Source: Acidimicrobiales bacterium (GTDB taxonomy: Bacteria > Actinomycetota > Acidimicrobiia > Acidimicrobiales > MedAcidi-G1). From it: a DNA stretch of 64,000 bases. The position numbers and the translations under genes are program-made. Where the stretch lies: positions 1-64,000 of the forward strand of contig JAAZXY010000006.1 in assembly GCA_014239855.1 (NCBI GenBank), in the 5' to 3' direction. The notes under the pieces are model-generated. The model saw only the letters and a list, made by a program, of their open reading frames with translations. It had not been told where the DNA came from and made no database searches. The stretch's first letter is position 1, and every line of letters starts with the position of its first letter. This document shows, one piece after another, positions 18,991 to 28,260 of the stretch.

Positions 18991-18997
18991 TAACGCC

Positions 18998-19918
18998 TCA
19001 GTCGTAGAGGGAAGTCCCCATCGGCGTTCGATCGGCGCAACGGGCATCGACGATCGGATACGGGTTCACGGCGTTGCCACTGCCGCCCGGGTGGTACTCG
19101 AAGTGGAGATGCACGCCCTGGGCGTTGCCGGTGTCGCCCATCGAACCGATGGCGTCCCCGGCCCGGACCTCGCCGGCCTTTCCGAATCCCGACATGTGGG
19201 TTCCGAAGTAGTAGTCACCGTCCTCGGTCAACAGATCGAATGACCATCCACCGATGGTGTCCCAACGGTGGGTCACCACTCCGTCCACCGGTGCGAGGAT
19301 CGGGACGTTCCGGAGGCCCACCAGGTCCACGCCCTCGTGTCGCCGATTTCCGGACCGTCGATCACCCCAGGAGTCGCGGAACTTGGTCCGACCGCCGATG
19401 GGACAGACCCAGTCCGAGGACGTGGCCTGTCGGACCACTGACGAGCGGTTACGCCGGCCCCGGGCATCGCGTTCCAACCGTGCACGCTGGGAGGTGGAGA
19501 TGCCGGCGAGGACGTCGCCGTAGCCCGACTGCAGTTGCGCTGCATCACGCACGTTGTCGGCGACCAGTCGGTTGGCGTCCGCGAACGCCCGGACCGCCGA
19601 ACGGTGGCGCTGACGGGCGCTCACCAGCAGGTCGACCATGGTCTGGAGTCGTCGTCCGGCAGCCGCGATGCCGTCCGACGCCAGGGGAAGTACGTCGGAA
19701 GCCGCCGAGATCAGGGGCAGTAGGCCGGTAGCCCGATCGATCACCAGGTTCTGGGACGGGTCGCTGGTGAACACCACCGAGTTCGATGTGCTGCCCGACA
19801 CCTCGGAATCGGAACCGCCGACCGAGGGCCCAACCGAGGGTGCCGCCTGAACGGCGGTCGAAAGGAGGGCGGTGACCAGCACGACGAGCGCGACGATCAC
19901 GCCGAGGCGGCGATGCAC
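18998..19918 (-). CDS. Secreted M23-family peptidase (LytM-like)
   Basis: A 306-residue exported protein: signal peptide about residues 1-25, a Ser-rich segment, a helical region around 70-150 that could form a coiled coil, and a C-terminal LytM domain. Zinc ligands and catalytic His are seen in HEGVDLV, THMSG and HLHFEYHPGG. M23 peptidases cut peptidoglycan cross-bridges, or act as non-enzymatic activators of amidases when degenerate; here the HxxxD and HxH metal sets are intact. Transcribed alone, with a TAGGAT box about 10 nt before the ATG. Confidence 0.88.
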   Translation of the reverse strand: MHRRLGVIVALVVLVTALLSTAVQAAPSVGPSVGGSDSEVSGSTSNSVVFTSDPSQNLVIDRATGLLPLISAASDVLPLASDGIAAAGRRLQTMVDLLVSARQRHRSAVRAFADANRLVADNVRDAAQLQSGYGDVLAGISTSQRARLERDARGRRNRSSVVRQATSSDWVCPIGGRTKFRDSWGDRRSGNRRHEGVDLVGLRNVPILAPVDGVVTHRWDTIGGWSFDLLTEDGDYYFGTHMSGFGKAGEVRAGDAIGSMGDTGNAQGVHLHFEYHPGGSGNAVNPYPIVDARCADRTPMGTSLYD

Positions 19919-19980
19919 CCCGGAATCCTACCGGTGCTCCGGGACCGCCTGATGGACCCGTGACCACCGACCGTGGTCGA

Positions 19981-21051
19981 TCACGCGCTCTTCGTGCCCG
20001 ATTCGGCGTCGCCGGCTGCCGCGGGGTCGGTCTCGTCGCGGATGTCGCCGACCAACTCCTCCAGGACGTCCTCCAGTGACACGATCCCGATCCATCCCTC
20101 GGCGCCGACCACTGCAGCCAGACGGATCCGTTCCCGGCGAAGCAGGTGGAGCACGTCGTCCAGCGGCTGGTCGGGCCCCAGGACGGCCATCGTCCTGACC
20201 TCCTCGGTGGTCAGGGTGTCGTCGGCTGCCCCGGCGGGCAGTCGCAGCACCGAGCGGGCGTGCACCAGGCCCATCAGGTTGCCGCCGGAGTCGATCAACG
20301 GAAGCCGGCTGTGACCCGAAGCGGCCAGGACCTGTTCCACTTCGTGGACCGGGGCCCACCGTCCGACCGTCACCACATCGGACCGGGGAACCATGACCGA
20401 GGCCACCGTTCGGTGCCCCAGATCCAGGGCAACCGACAGCAGGTCGTGTTCGAAGCCGTCGATCAACCCCTCGCGCCGGGACGCATTCAGCATCGAGGCC
20501 AACTCGGGCGCCCCCACCGCCCGATGGATCTCGTCGACCGCCGTCAGCCCGAAAGGGCGGACGAGGAGGGCGGACACCCGATCCAGGGCAACCACCGCGG
20601 GCTTGGCCAGAGCGACGAAGGCCGCGTGCGGGTTCACCGTCAGCCGGAGTGTGCGCTCCGGCGCTGCGATGGCCAGATTCTTGGGCACCAACTCGCCGAA
20701 CAGCATCTGGGTCACGGCGGCCAGACCGATGGCCACCACCCACGACACCGAGTCGACTGCCCCCTCCGGGACGGCCATGGCCGAGAACGCGTCCGCCAGT
20801 AGGGCACCTATGGCCGGCTCGGCCAGCACACCCAGGGCGATACTGCTCACCGTGATGCCCAACTGGGCACCCGACATCTGCAGCCGCAGCTCTCGACGGG
20901 CCCGGAGAGCCCGGGCCGCGGCCCGCGATCCCCCCTCTGCCGCCTCGGCCAGGGCCGACGGACGAGCGGCCACCAGGGCGAACTCGGTGGCCACGAAGAG
21001 GGCGTTCACCGCCACGAGGACCAGCACGCTGCACAACGCCAGCACGGTCAC
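19981..21051 (-). CDS. CNNM/DUF21 membrane protein with CBS pair (short form)
   Basis: A 356-residue protein of the hemolysin C/CorC-like family: three to four transmembrane helices in the CNNM domain (residues 1-about 180) and a CBS-domain pair (VPRSDVVTVG... to LEELVGD). It ends soon after the CBS pair and lacks the C-terminal CorC/HlyC domain of its neighbour. These proteins are linked to magnesium or cobalt efflux. GTG start overlaps the upstream stop (GTGA). Tandem CNNM pairs with one short member are common in actinobacteria and may form heteromers. Confidence 0.88.
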   Translation of the reverse strand: MTVLALCSVLVLVAVNALFVATEFALVAARPSALAEAAEGGSRAAARALRARRELRLQMSGAQLGITVSSIALGVLAEPAIGALLADAFSAMAVPEGAVDSVSWVVAIGLAAVTQMLFGELVPKNLAIAAPERTLRLTVNPHAAFVALAKPAVVALDRVSALLVRPFGLTAVDEIHRAVGAPELASMLNASRREGLIDGFEHDLLSVALDLGHRTVASVMVPRSDVVTVGRWAPVHEVEQVLAASGHSRLPLIDSGGNLMGLVHARSVLRLPAGAADDTLTTEEVRTMAVLGPDQPLDDVLHLLRRERIRLAAVVGAEGWIGIVSLEDVLEELVGDIRDETDPAAAGDAESGTKSA

Positions 21052-22367
21052 CGCCGGTCCTCCTCTGGTTCGGCCTCGGGCGACGGCACGGGGGCCACCA
21101 TCCGGAGCGTCTCGATCCGGCGACCGTCAACGGCCAGGACCTCGATCCGCCAGCCCTCGTGCTCGACCATCGCCGTGGGCTCGGGGATCCGACCCAGGCA
21201 ATGGAGTACGTAACCGGCCAACGTCTCGTAGGGACCCTCGGGAATGGAGAACCCCGTGGTCTCATACACGTCATCAGGTCCCAGTCGCCCCGAGACCACG
21301 ATGTTTCCCGGGCCGTCCACCTGCGTTCGAGGCAGGGGCGCCGCCTTACCGGTGAGGTCCAGCAGGTCATCGTCGATCTCGCCGATCAGTTCCTCGAGCA
21401 CGTCCTCCTCGGTCACCAGACCGGCCGTTCCGCCGTGCTCATCGACCACCACGGCCATCGCCGTGCGCGCCGCACGGAGGTCATCCATCAACCCGTCGAG
21501 CGCCCGGGTCTCCGGCACGGCCAACGCCGGAGCCATGAGTTCGGAAATGGGGGTCAGATCACGAGCCGTCCGGGAGATGGTCAGGAGGGACTTCACATGG
21601 ACGACTCCCACCACGTGGTCGAGATCGCCGTCGATCACCGGGAACCGGGAACAACCCGTCCGTTCCGCTTCGGCCAACAGGTCGGCTCCGACCGCCGACA
21701 CGTCGAGCGGGTGGACGTCCAGCCGTGGCACGAGAACGTCGGCCGCCACCTTGTCGGCCAACCGGATGGAGCGGGTCAGCAGGGCCACGTCGTCGGGGTC
21801 CAGCGTCTCGTCCGAGGATGTCCGGATCAGGTCCCCGATCTCGTCGAGGGTGCGTGACGGATCGAGATCCGAGCGCGGGGCGACCCCCAATCGCCGCACC
21901 ACGACATTTGCGGTCCCGTCGAGTACCGCCACCACCGGTCGCCCGATCACCCCGTACACCGTCACGGCGGGGGCCAACCCGCGGGCCAGAGCCTCGGGCG
22001 CCGCCAGGGCCAGGTACTTGGGCACCTGTTCGCCCACCACCAGGTGGAGCACGGTGGCCACGAGGATGGCCAACACCACCGACGGTCCGGTCGGGTGGTC
22101 GTCGCCGGTCAGGATCCTGGCCACCGTCGGCTCGGCGACGAATCCCAGCAGCAGCGCGGACAGGGTGATGCCGAACTGGGCTCCGGACAGGTGTGCGGTC
22201 AGGCGCAGCAGGAGGGCTCGGACCCGCCGTGCCCCCGGGTCACCTTCAGCGGCCGCCGCTTCGATGCGTGCACGGTCCACGGCCACCAGGCTGAACTCGG
22301 CGGCCACGAAGAACGCATTGGCGATCAACAGCGCGGCCATCGCCAGCAGACCCGTGGAGGTGGACAT
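21048..22367 (-). CDS. CNNM/DUF21 membrane protein with CBS pair and CorC domain
   Basis: A 439-residue full-length member: CNNM transmembrane domain (1-about 190), two CBS domains, with the second ending EHGGTAGLVTEEDVLEELIGEI, and a CorC/HlyC domain at the C-terminus (VSGRLGPDDVYETTGFSIPEGPY... region). Probable role in divalent cation (Mg/Co) homeostasis at the cytoplasmic membrane. TAGCCT lies 8 nt before the ATG, suggesting a leaderless operon mRNA covering both CNNM genes. Confidence 0.9.
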   Translation of the reverse strand: MSTSTGLLAMAALLIANAFFVAAEFSLVAVDRARIEAAAAEGDPGARRVRALLLRLTAHLSGAQFGITLSALLLGFVAEPTVARILTGDDHPTGPSVVLAILVATVLHLVVGEQVPKYLALAAPEALARGLAPAVTVYGVIGRPVVAVLDGTANVVVRRLGVAPRSDLDPSRTLDEIGDLIRTSSDETLDPDDVALLTRSIRLADKVAADVLVPRLDVHPLDVSAVGADLLAEAERTGCSRFPVIDGDLDHVVGVVHVKSLLTISRTARDLTPISELMAPALAVPETRALDGLMDDLRAARTAMAVVVDEHGGTAGLVTEEDVLEELIGEIDDDLLDLTGKAAPLPRTQVDGPGNIVVSGRLGPDDVYETTGFSIPEGPYETLAGYVLHCLGRIPEPTAMVEHEGWRIEVLAVDGRRIETLRMVAPVPSPEAEPEEDRR

Positions 22368-22375
22368 CTGCCCTG

Positions 22376-22381
22376 AGGCTA
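22376..22381 (-). promoter_or_regulatory. -10 box of CNNM pair (leaderless)
   Basis: TAGCCT on the minus strand ends 8 nt before the ATG at 22367. Confidence 0.45.
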
Positions 22382-22423
22382 CCGACGCCCATGGGCCGGT
22401 ACCGGCCGATGGGGGCTGTCAAA

Positions 22424-22446
22424 GATGGTTCGATACTCTAACCATC
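22424..22446. promoter_or_regulatory. Inverted repeat operator over MarR-gene promoter
   Basis: GATGGTT (22424-22430) and AACCATC (22440-22446) are perfect 7-bp complements 9 bp apart. They end at the GTG start of the MarR gene and span its -10 box (TACTCT, 22434-22439). This is the classical position for an autorepressor. Confidence 0.6.
22434..22439 (+). promoter_or_regulatory. -10 box of MarR-ABC operon (leaderless)
   Basis: TACTCT ends 7 nt before the GTG and lies between the arms of the inverted repeat. Confidence 0.5.
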
Positions 22447-22902
22447 GTGACGACCTCCCCTGGCTCCCATCCCCTCCCCAGGGAGATCGCCGCCGCCCGG
22501 GCCGCCGCCAAGCTGGCCCGCCAGATCACCATCCCCCTCACCGAACACGAGCTCAGCCTCTCCCAGTACCGGGTACTGGTCTTCCTCGACGAGGGCGGTG
22601 CCGCTCCCTCCGATCTCGCCGAGCGCCTCTCGGTCACCCGGCCGTCCATCACCGCGCTCATGGACGGTCTCACCGAGCGGGGCCTGGTGGAACGTCACCG
22701 CGATCCGGACGACGGACGACGGGTCGTCCACCACCTCACCGAAAGTGGCCGAGAGATCCTCGAAGTCGCCGACCGGGCGGTAGCCGACCGACTGGTGCGT
22801 CTCGGTGCACACGTGAACGCCGGCGACGCCACCCCGCTCATCGAGAACCTGAGCCGGTTCGGTGATGCCATCAGGGCGGCCCGGGCCGCCGGCGACGCCT
22901 GA
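22447..22902 (+). CDS. MarR-family transcriptional regulator
   Basis: A 151-residue winged-helix regulator: recognition region PSDLAERLSVTRPSITALMDGLTERGLVERH and wing DPDDGRRVVHHLTESG are both typical of MarR. It precedes a two-gene ABC exporter by 5 bp, so it probably represses that operon until an exported compound binds it. Its own start codon abuts a perfect inverted repeat. GTG 22447 is chosen because it sits exactly downstream of the -10 box and operator; translation from farther upstream would cross the promoter. Confidence 0.9.
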   Translation: MTTSPGSHPLPREIAAARAAAKLARQITIPLTEHELSLSQYRVLVFLDEGGAAPSDLAERLSVTRPSITALMDGLTERGLVERHRDPDDGRRVVHHLTESGREILEVADRAVADRLVRLGAHVNAGDATPLIENLSRFGDAIRAARAAGDA

Positions 22903-22907
22903 CCCTG

Positions 22908-24743
22908 ATGAGCGGAAGGGGGCCGACACCCCGAATCGATCCGGACACCACCAAGGGCTGGTTCCGGCGCCTCCTCCCGGTGATCCTCGCCCGGCGGTCC
23001 ACGTTCGCCGTGGTTCTGGTCACCGGTCTGGCCGGCCTCGCCCTCCAGGTGTCGGTTCCCATGGTGCTGAAGAGAGCCGTGGACCGGTCACTGGGCGAGT
23101 TGGACGGGGCGGCGGCGTTCGCCGACCTGGAACGACACGTGATCCTGCTGGTGGTCATGGCCGTCGCGTCGTTCGGCCTCCGATTCACCTACCGGTACCT
23201 GCTGTTCGGTACGGCGTGTCGGATAGAGACCGACCTCCGGGATGCCGTCTACCAGCACCTGACCCGTCTCTCGTTCTCGTTCTACGACCGGGTGGCGGCC
23301 GGCGAGGTGATCTCCCGGGCCAACTCCGACATCCGGTCCATCCAACTCCTGTTGGCCTTCGGTCCTCTGGCCGGGCTCTCAGCGGTCAGCTTCCTGATGG
23401 CCTTCGGGTTCATGCTCAGCATCCACGTCCCCCTGGCGCTGGTCACCGTGTCCACCATGCCGTTCGTCTTCGTGCTCGGCCAGCAACTCCGGGACCGGGT
23501 CTTCCCCCTCTCGTGGGTCACCCAGGGTCGGATGGCCGAGGTGGCCATGGTGGTCGACGAGAACGTCAACGGGACCCGGGTCGTGAAATCGTTCGCCGCC
23601 GAGTTCGACCAGATTGCGCTGCTGGCCCGAGCCGCCGACCGGCTGCGCTGGTCAGCCACCGCGCTCATCGAGGCCCGGGCCCGGTTCAACCCGATCATCG
23701 AGGCACTCCCCCGCCTCGGCATGGCCCTCGTGCTGCTCTACGGCGGCCATCTGGCCATCGACGGCCAGGTGGGAGTCGGCTCGCTCCTCGCGTTCAGCGG
23801 TTACGTGACCATGATCGCCATGCCGTTCCGGATGTTCGGCTTCGTCCTCATCCAGGCCCAACGTGCAGCCGCCTCGTCGATGCGGATCTACGAGATCCTC
23901 GACGAGGAACCGGCCATCGTCGACCGACCGGGCGCCCGGGAACCGGCACCGGACGCCCCGGAACTGGGACGGGTGGAGTTCCGAAACGTGGTGTTCGGCT
24001 ATCCCTCGGCGTCATCGGTGCCCCCGGCCGGCCCGGGACTCGAAGCCGAAGCCCGTCCGGTCCTGGACGGTTTCGATCTCGTGATCGAACCCGGCGAGAC
24101 GGTGGCCATCGTCGGCAGGACGGGCTGCGGGAAGTCCACGGTGGCCCGCCTGCTCCCCCGCTTCTACGAGGTGACTTCCGGCGCGGTGCTGGTCGACGGT
24201 GTCGACGTCCGGGACCGCACGCTGGACGGGTTGCGCCGCACGGTCAGTCAGGTGCCCGACGAGTCGTTTCTGTTCTCCGAGAGCCTCCACGACAACGTGG
24301 CCTTCGGTCGTCCTGACGCCTCCCGGTCCGACGTCGAGGCCGCGGCCCGCATCGCCCGGGCCGACCAGTTCATCGGCGAACTGACCGACGGCTACGACGA
24401 GGTGGTCGGCGAGCGGGGCTACACCCTCTCAGGCGGGCAGCGTCAACGGATCTCGCTGGCCCGCACCGTGTTGACCGACCCCCGGGTCCTGGTCCTCGAC
24501 GACGCCACGAGTGCCATTGACGTGCAGACCGAGGAGGCCATCCACCGGGGACTGGTCGAGCTCATGGCCGATCGCACCACCATCGTGATCGCCCACCGCC
24601 TGTCCACCATCAATCTGGCCGACCGGGTGGTGCTGATGGAGGACGGTCGGGTGGTGGCCGACGGCACGCATGCCGATCTCCTGGCCACCGAGCCCCGGTA
24701 CGCGGCGATCCTCACCCAGACCGATCCGGTGGGCACCGACTGA
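22908..24743 (+). CDS. ABC exporter half-transporter A (degenerate ATP-site subunit)
   Basis: A 611-residue type IV ABC exporter half: six transmembrane helices (about 25-330) followed by an ATPase domain. Walker A GRTGCGKS near 402, signature LSGGQ near 506, Walker B VLVLDDATSAID near 528. The residue after the Walker B Asp is Asp instead of the catalytic Glu, as in asymmetric heterodimeric exporters. The partner is the next gene, overlapping by ATGA-type coupling (TGATG at 24741-24745). Likely cargo is a drug or lipid, given MarR control. Confidence 0.92.
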   Translation: MSGRGPTPRIDPDTTKGWFRRLLPVILARRSTFAVVLVTGLAGLALQVSVPMVLKRAVDRSLGELDGAAAFADLERHVILLVVMAVASFGLRFTYRYLLFGTACRIETDLRDAVYQHLTRLSFSFYDRVAAGEVISRANSDIRSIQLLLAFGPLAGLSAVSFLMAFGFMLSIHVPLALVTVSTMPFVFVLGQQLRDRVFPLSWVTQGRMAEVAMVVDENVNGTRVVKSFAAEFDQIALLARAADRLRWSATALIEARARFNPIIEALPRLGMALVLLYGGHLAIDGQVGVGSLLAFSGYVTMIAMPFRMFGFVLIQAQRAAASSMRIYEILDEEPAIVDRPGAREPAPDAPELGRVEFRNVVFGYPSASSVPPAGPGLEAEARPVLDGFDLVIEPGETVAIVGRTGCGKSTVARLLPRFYEVTSGAVLVDGVDVRDRTLDGLRRTVSQVPDESFLFSESLHDNVAFGRPDASRSDVEAAARIARADQFIGELTDGYDEVVGERGYTLSGGQRQRISLARTVLTDPRVLVLDDATSAIDVQTEEAIHRGLVELMADRTTIVIAHRLSTINLADRVVLMEDGRVVADGTHADLLATEPRYAAILTQTDPVGTD

Positions 24744-26674
24744 TGGGCGGCCACGGCTTCTTCGCCGGACCGTCATCGGTCCAGGCCAACGCCCAGGCGG
24801 GCCTGCCCTACGCGGATGTCCCCGACGAACTCCGGACCCGCATCGAAGATGTCCTGCGCCACGAACCCGACCATCCCGAGCCGGACGTCTCCTTCTCGCA
24901 TTCCCGTTGGGATCGCCGTCCGTTCGGGCTCCGCACCTTCCTGATTCCCCACGCCGGCGGCCTGCTGGTGGCCCTCCTTCTGGTGATCGCTGAGACCGGA
25001 CTGCTCCACGTGGGCCCGTTGCTCACCCAGATCGGTATCGACCAGGGAGTTCTGGCCGGCGACATCAGCGTCCTGGTGGCCGTGGCGCTGGCCTACCTGG
25101 GTGCCGTGGTGCTCTCCACCGGCGCGTCGTTCCTGCGAACCCGGTTCACCGGGCGGCTGGGCGAACGCCTCGTCTACGACCTCCGCGTGCGGGTGTTCAG
25201 CCACTTCCAGCGCCAGTCGCTGGACTTCTTCACCGGCGAGAAGTCGGGCGTGCTGATGACCCGGATGACCAGCGACATCGAAGCGCTCACCACCCTCCTT
25301 CAGGAGGGCCTGGTCAGCTTCGTGGTCCAGGGCATGACCCTGATCGTGATCACCACCTACCTGCTGGTGCTCCACCCCGGTCTGGCCATCGTGTGCCTGC
25401 TCACCGTCATCCCGATCAACGTGATCCTCACCCTGTGGTTCCGACGGGTGTCCCACGTCGGCTACCTCCGGGTGCGGGACCGGATCGCCGACGTCCTGTC
25501 CAACCTGGCCGAGAGCCTGGCCGGCATCCGGGTCATCACGGCCTTCGGACGCCGCGACCATGACGTGGCCCGCCACCAACGCATCATCGACGACCATCTG
25601 GACGCCAATCTCTACATGGGTCGGGCCCAGGCGCTGTTCGGCCCGGGAACCGAGTCCGTCGGGATCATCGCCCAGGCCGTGGTCCTCCTGGTCGGCGGGC
25701 GCATGGCGCTGCGGGGCGAGGTCACGATCGGCCAGCTCACGGCCTTCCTCCTGTTCCTGACGTCGTTCTTCGCTCCGGTCCAGACCCTGGTCCAGCTCTA
25801 CAACCAATACCAGCAGGGCAACGCGGCGGTGCTCAAGCTCCGTGACCTGTTGGGCACTGAACCGACGGTGGTCGAGCGGGCCGACGCCATCGACCTTCCA
25901 CCCATCACCGGACGGATCCAGTTCGACGCGGTGACCTTCGGCTACGACGCCGACCACCTGGTGCTACGAGACGTCGACCTGGTCCTTGAACCCGGCGAGG
26001 TGCTGGCCGTGGTCGGTCCGACCGGTGCCGGCAAGTCGACCCTCGCCAAGCTGGTCACCCGATTCCACGATCCGACGTTCGGCCACATCACCATCGACGG
26101 ACATGACCTCCGCGACGTCGGCATCACCTCGTTGCGGCGCCAACTGGGCGTCGTGCCCCAGGAGCCGTTCCTGTTCAACGGGACGATCGCCGACAACGTG
26201 GCCTTCGCCCGACCCGACGCCCCCCACGACGAGGTGGCCGAGGCGTGTCGGGCCGTCGGCCTGGGGTCACTGCTGGACCGGATGCCCGACGGCATCGACA
26301 CCCCCATCCACGAACGGGGCGCCTCGCTGTCAGCCGGCGAACGCCAGTTGGTCGCTCTGGCCCGGGCGTTCCTGGCCCGCCCCCGGGTGCTGGTGCTCGA
26401 CGAGGCCACCTCCAACCTGGACCTCCAGTCCGAGTCGGTCATCGAGCGCGCCCTGGACCAGGTGCTGGAGGGACGCACGGCCATCCTCATCGCCCATCGC
26501 CTGGCCACCGCCATGCGGGCCGACCGGGTGGCCGTCGTCGATGACGGACGGATCGTCGAGCACGGAACCCACGCCGAGTTGCTGACCCTCGACGGGCAGT
26601 ATGCGGCGATGGTCAAGACGTGGCAGCGGCATGCCTCGGGCGGACGGTCCGCCGATCGGGCGGGCCCCAGATGA
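24743..26674 (+). CDS. ABC exporter half-transporter B (canonical ATP-site subunit)
   Basis: A 643-residue partner of the preceding half. After an N-terminal extension of about 60 residues come six transmembrane helices and an ATPase domain with Walker A GPTGAGKS (about 424), Walker B LVLDEATS with the catalytic Glu (about 550), and an altered signature LSAGE (about 528). Pairing this signature with subunit A's DD Walker B gives one weak site, while subunit A's LSGGQ with this DE gives one full site. The stop overlaps the ATG of the TauE-like permease. Confidence 0.92.
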   Translation: MGGHGFFAGPSSVQANAQAGLPYADVPDELRTRIEDVLRHEPDHPEPDVSFSHSRWDRRPFGLRTFLIPHAGGLLVALLLVIAETGLLHVGPLLTQIGIDQGVLAGDISVLVAVALAYLGAVVLSTGASFLRTRFTGRLGERLVYDLRVRVFSHFQRQSLDFFTGEKSGVLMTRMTSDIEALTTLLQEGLVSFVVQGMTLIVITTYLLVLHPGLAIVCLLTVIPINVILTLWFRRVSHVGYLRVRDRIADVLSNLAESLAGIRVITAFGRRDHDVARHQRIIDDHLDANLYMGRAQALFGPGTESVGIIAQAVVLLVGGRMALRGEVTIGQLTAFLLFLTSFFAPVQTLVQLYNQYQQGNAAVLKLRDLLGTEPTVVERADAIDLPPITGRIQFDAVTFGYDADHLVLRDVDLVLEPGEVLAVVGPTGAGKSTLAKLVTRFHDPTFGHITIDGHDLRDVGITSLRRQLGVVPQEPFLFNGTIADNVAFARPDAPHDEVAEACRAVGLGSLLDRMPDGIDTPIHERGASLSAGERQLVALARAFLARPRVLVLDEATSNLDLQSESVIERALDQVLEGRTAILIAHRLATAMRADRVAVVDDGRIVEHGTHAELLTLDGQYAAMVKTWQRHASGGRSADRAGPR

Positions 26675-27387
26675 GCACCCTCGAGTTCGTCCTCGGTCTG
26701 CTCGTCTTCACCACCGGCTGCACCATCCAGGGCGTGCTGGGCTTCGGTGCCGGACTGTTCGCCGTACCCATCCTCGCCCTCGTGGCCCCGGACTTCGTGC
26801 CCGGCCCGGTCCTGATGGTCAACCCGTTGCTGTGCGCCCTCTTCGCCTGGCGCGAGCACGGTGCCATTGACCGGACCGCCCTCCGATGGGCACTCCTCGG
26901 GCGGGTACCCGGCGTGCTGCTCGGGGCCTGGGCGCTCACCGCGGTGTCCGAGGACGGGCTCGGCCTGCTGTTCGGCGTCCTGCTGCTGGTCGGCGTGGGC
27001 CTCAAGGTCACCGGCCTCCACGCCGCCCGGACCCCGTGGACCCTCATGGGCGCCGGCAGCCTGAGCGGCTTCATGGGCACCTCGGTGGCCGTCGGTGGGC
27101 CACCCATCGCCCTGGTGCTGGACGGTTCGTCGGGTCCGGAGTTGCGGGCCACCCTCAACGCCTTCTTCTTCGTCGGCACCACCATCTCGTTGGTGGTGCT
27201 CGCCGTGGCCGGCGAGTTCGGCGTGTCGGACCTCCTGCTGGCGCTCTGCCTGGTGCCCCCGGTGCTGATCGGCGTGGTCCTCAGCAACCGTCTGCGGCCC
27301 GTCCTCGACCGCGGTTGGCTCGCGCCGGCGGTGTACGTCCTGTCCGGCTCCTTCGCCGTGCTGCTCCTGCTCCGATCGCTGTTCTGA
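26671..27387 (+). CDS. TauE/SafE-family membrane permease
   Basis: A 238-residue integral membrane protein with about seven or eight hydrophobic helices and duplicated glycine-rich segments (GCTIQGVLGFGAGLFAVP and SGFMGTSVAVGGPP), typical of the sulfite/sulfonate exporter TauE/SafE (DUF81) family. It moves small anions, most often sulfur compounds, but the cargo cannot be read from sequence. ATG overlaps the upstream TGA, making it the fourth gene of the MarR operon. Confidence 0.85.
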   Translation: MSTLEFVLGLLVFTTGCTIQGVLGFGAGLFAVPILALVAPDFVPGPVLMVNPLLCALFAWREHGAIDRTALRWALLGRVPGVLLGAWALTAVSEDGLGLLFGVLLLVGVGLKVTGLHAARTPWTLMGAGSLSGFMGTSVAVGGPPIALVLDGSSGPELRATLNAFFFVGTTISLVVLAVAGEFGVSDLLLALCLVPPVLIGVVLSNRLRPVLDRGWLAPAVYVLSGSFAVLLLLRSLF

Positions 27388-27437
27388 GCAGTGCCCGGGG
27401 CCCAGCGGTGACCGGCCCCCACCCCATCCGGGCGACG

Positions 27438-27443
27438 TAGGGT
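27438..27443 (+). promoter_or_regulatory. -10 box of ABC ATPase-thiN operon (leaderless)
   Basis: TAGGGT ends 7 nt before the GTG at 27451. Confidence 0.5.
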
Positions 27444-27450
27444 CACCGAC

Positions 27451-28260
27451 GTGTCGAAGCCAGCCACCGACCCCATCCTCGAACTGGCCGACGTGAGCCG
27501 CCGGACCGGTGGAACCCGGCTGTTGGACGGAATCGACTGGCAGGTCCGAACCGGCCAGCACTGGGTGGTACTGGGGCCCAACGGGTCAGGCAAGAGCACC
27601 CTGCTCCGGATCGCCGCCCTCCAGCTGCACCCCACCAGCGGCATGGTCCGGGTGTTCGGCGAGGAACTCGGCCGGACCGACGTGCGGTCGTTGCGGCAGC
27701 GAATCGGCTACGCCTCGGCGGCGCTTGCCGACTCCTTTCGGCCCGACCTGGTGGCCGCCGACGTGGTCATGACGGCACGGCACGGCGCACTGGAGCCCTG
27801 GTGGCACGAGTACGGCGACGAAGACCGCGACCGGGCCCACGACCTGTTGAAGAGGCTCGGCTGCGGGCACCGGTCCGACCACCGGTTCGGCGCGCTGTCA
27901 TCCGGTGAGCGTCAGCGGGTACTGCTGGCCCGGACCCTGATGGTCGATCCGGACCTGCTGCTGCTGGACGAGCCGACCGCGGGGTTGGATCTCGGAGGTC
28001 GGGAGGAGCTGGTGGGCACCCTGGCTGACCTGGCCGCCGATCCGGCCATGCCACCCATGGTCCAGGTCACCCACCATGTGGAGGAGATCGCCCCGGGCTT
28101 CACCCACGGACTGCTCATGGAGGGCGGGCGGATCGTCGCTGCCGGGCCGCTGGCCGACGTCCTGACGGCCCGATCCCTCTCGGACTGCTACGGGATCGAC
28201 CTGTCGCTCAGGTCGGAGGCGGGCCGCTGGACGGTCCGGGTGGACGGGACGGTCCGGTGA
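27451..28260 (+). CDS. ABC transporter ATP-binding protein (no membrane partner nearby)
   Basis: A 269-residue stand-alone ATPase: Walker A GPNGSGKS near residue 43, signature LSSGE, Walker B LLLLDEPTAGLD, H-loop VTHHVEE. It resembles the YlmA/ModF-type ATPases whose membrane partner is usually unlinked. It is translationally coupled to thiamine diphosphokinase (GTGA overlap at 28257-28260), which could point to vitamin or precursor uptake, but similar pairs occur without a known link. GTG start follows a leaderless-type -10 box. Confidence 0.82.
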   Translation: MSKPATDPILELADVSRRTGGTRLLDGIDWQVRTGQHWVVLGPNGSGKSTLLRIAALQLHPTSGMVRVFGEELGRTDVRSLRQRIGYASAALADSFRPDLVAADVVMTARHGALEPWWHEYGDEDRDRAHDLLKRLGCGHRSDHRFGALSSGERQRVLLARTLMVDPDLLLLDEPTAGLDLGGREELVGTLADLAADPAMPPMVQVTHHVEEIAPGFTHGLLMEGGRIVAAGPLADVLTARSLSDCYGIDLSLRSEAGRWTVRVDGTVR

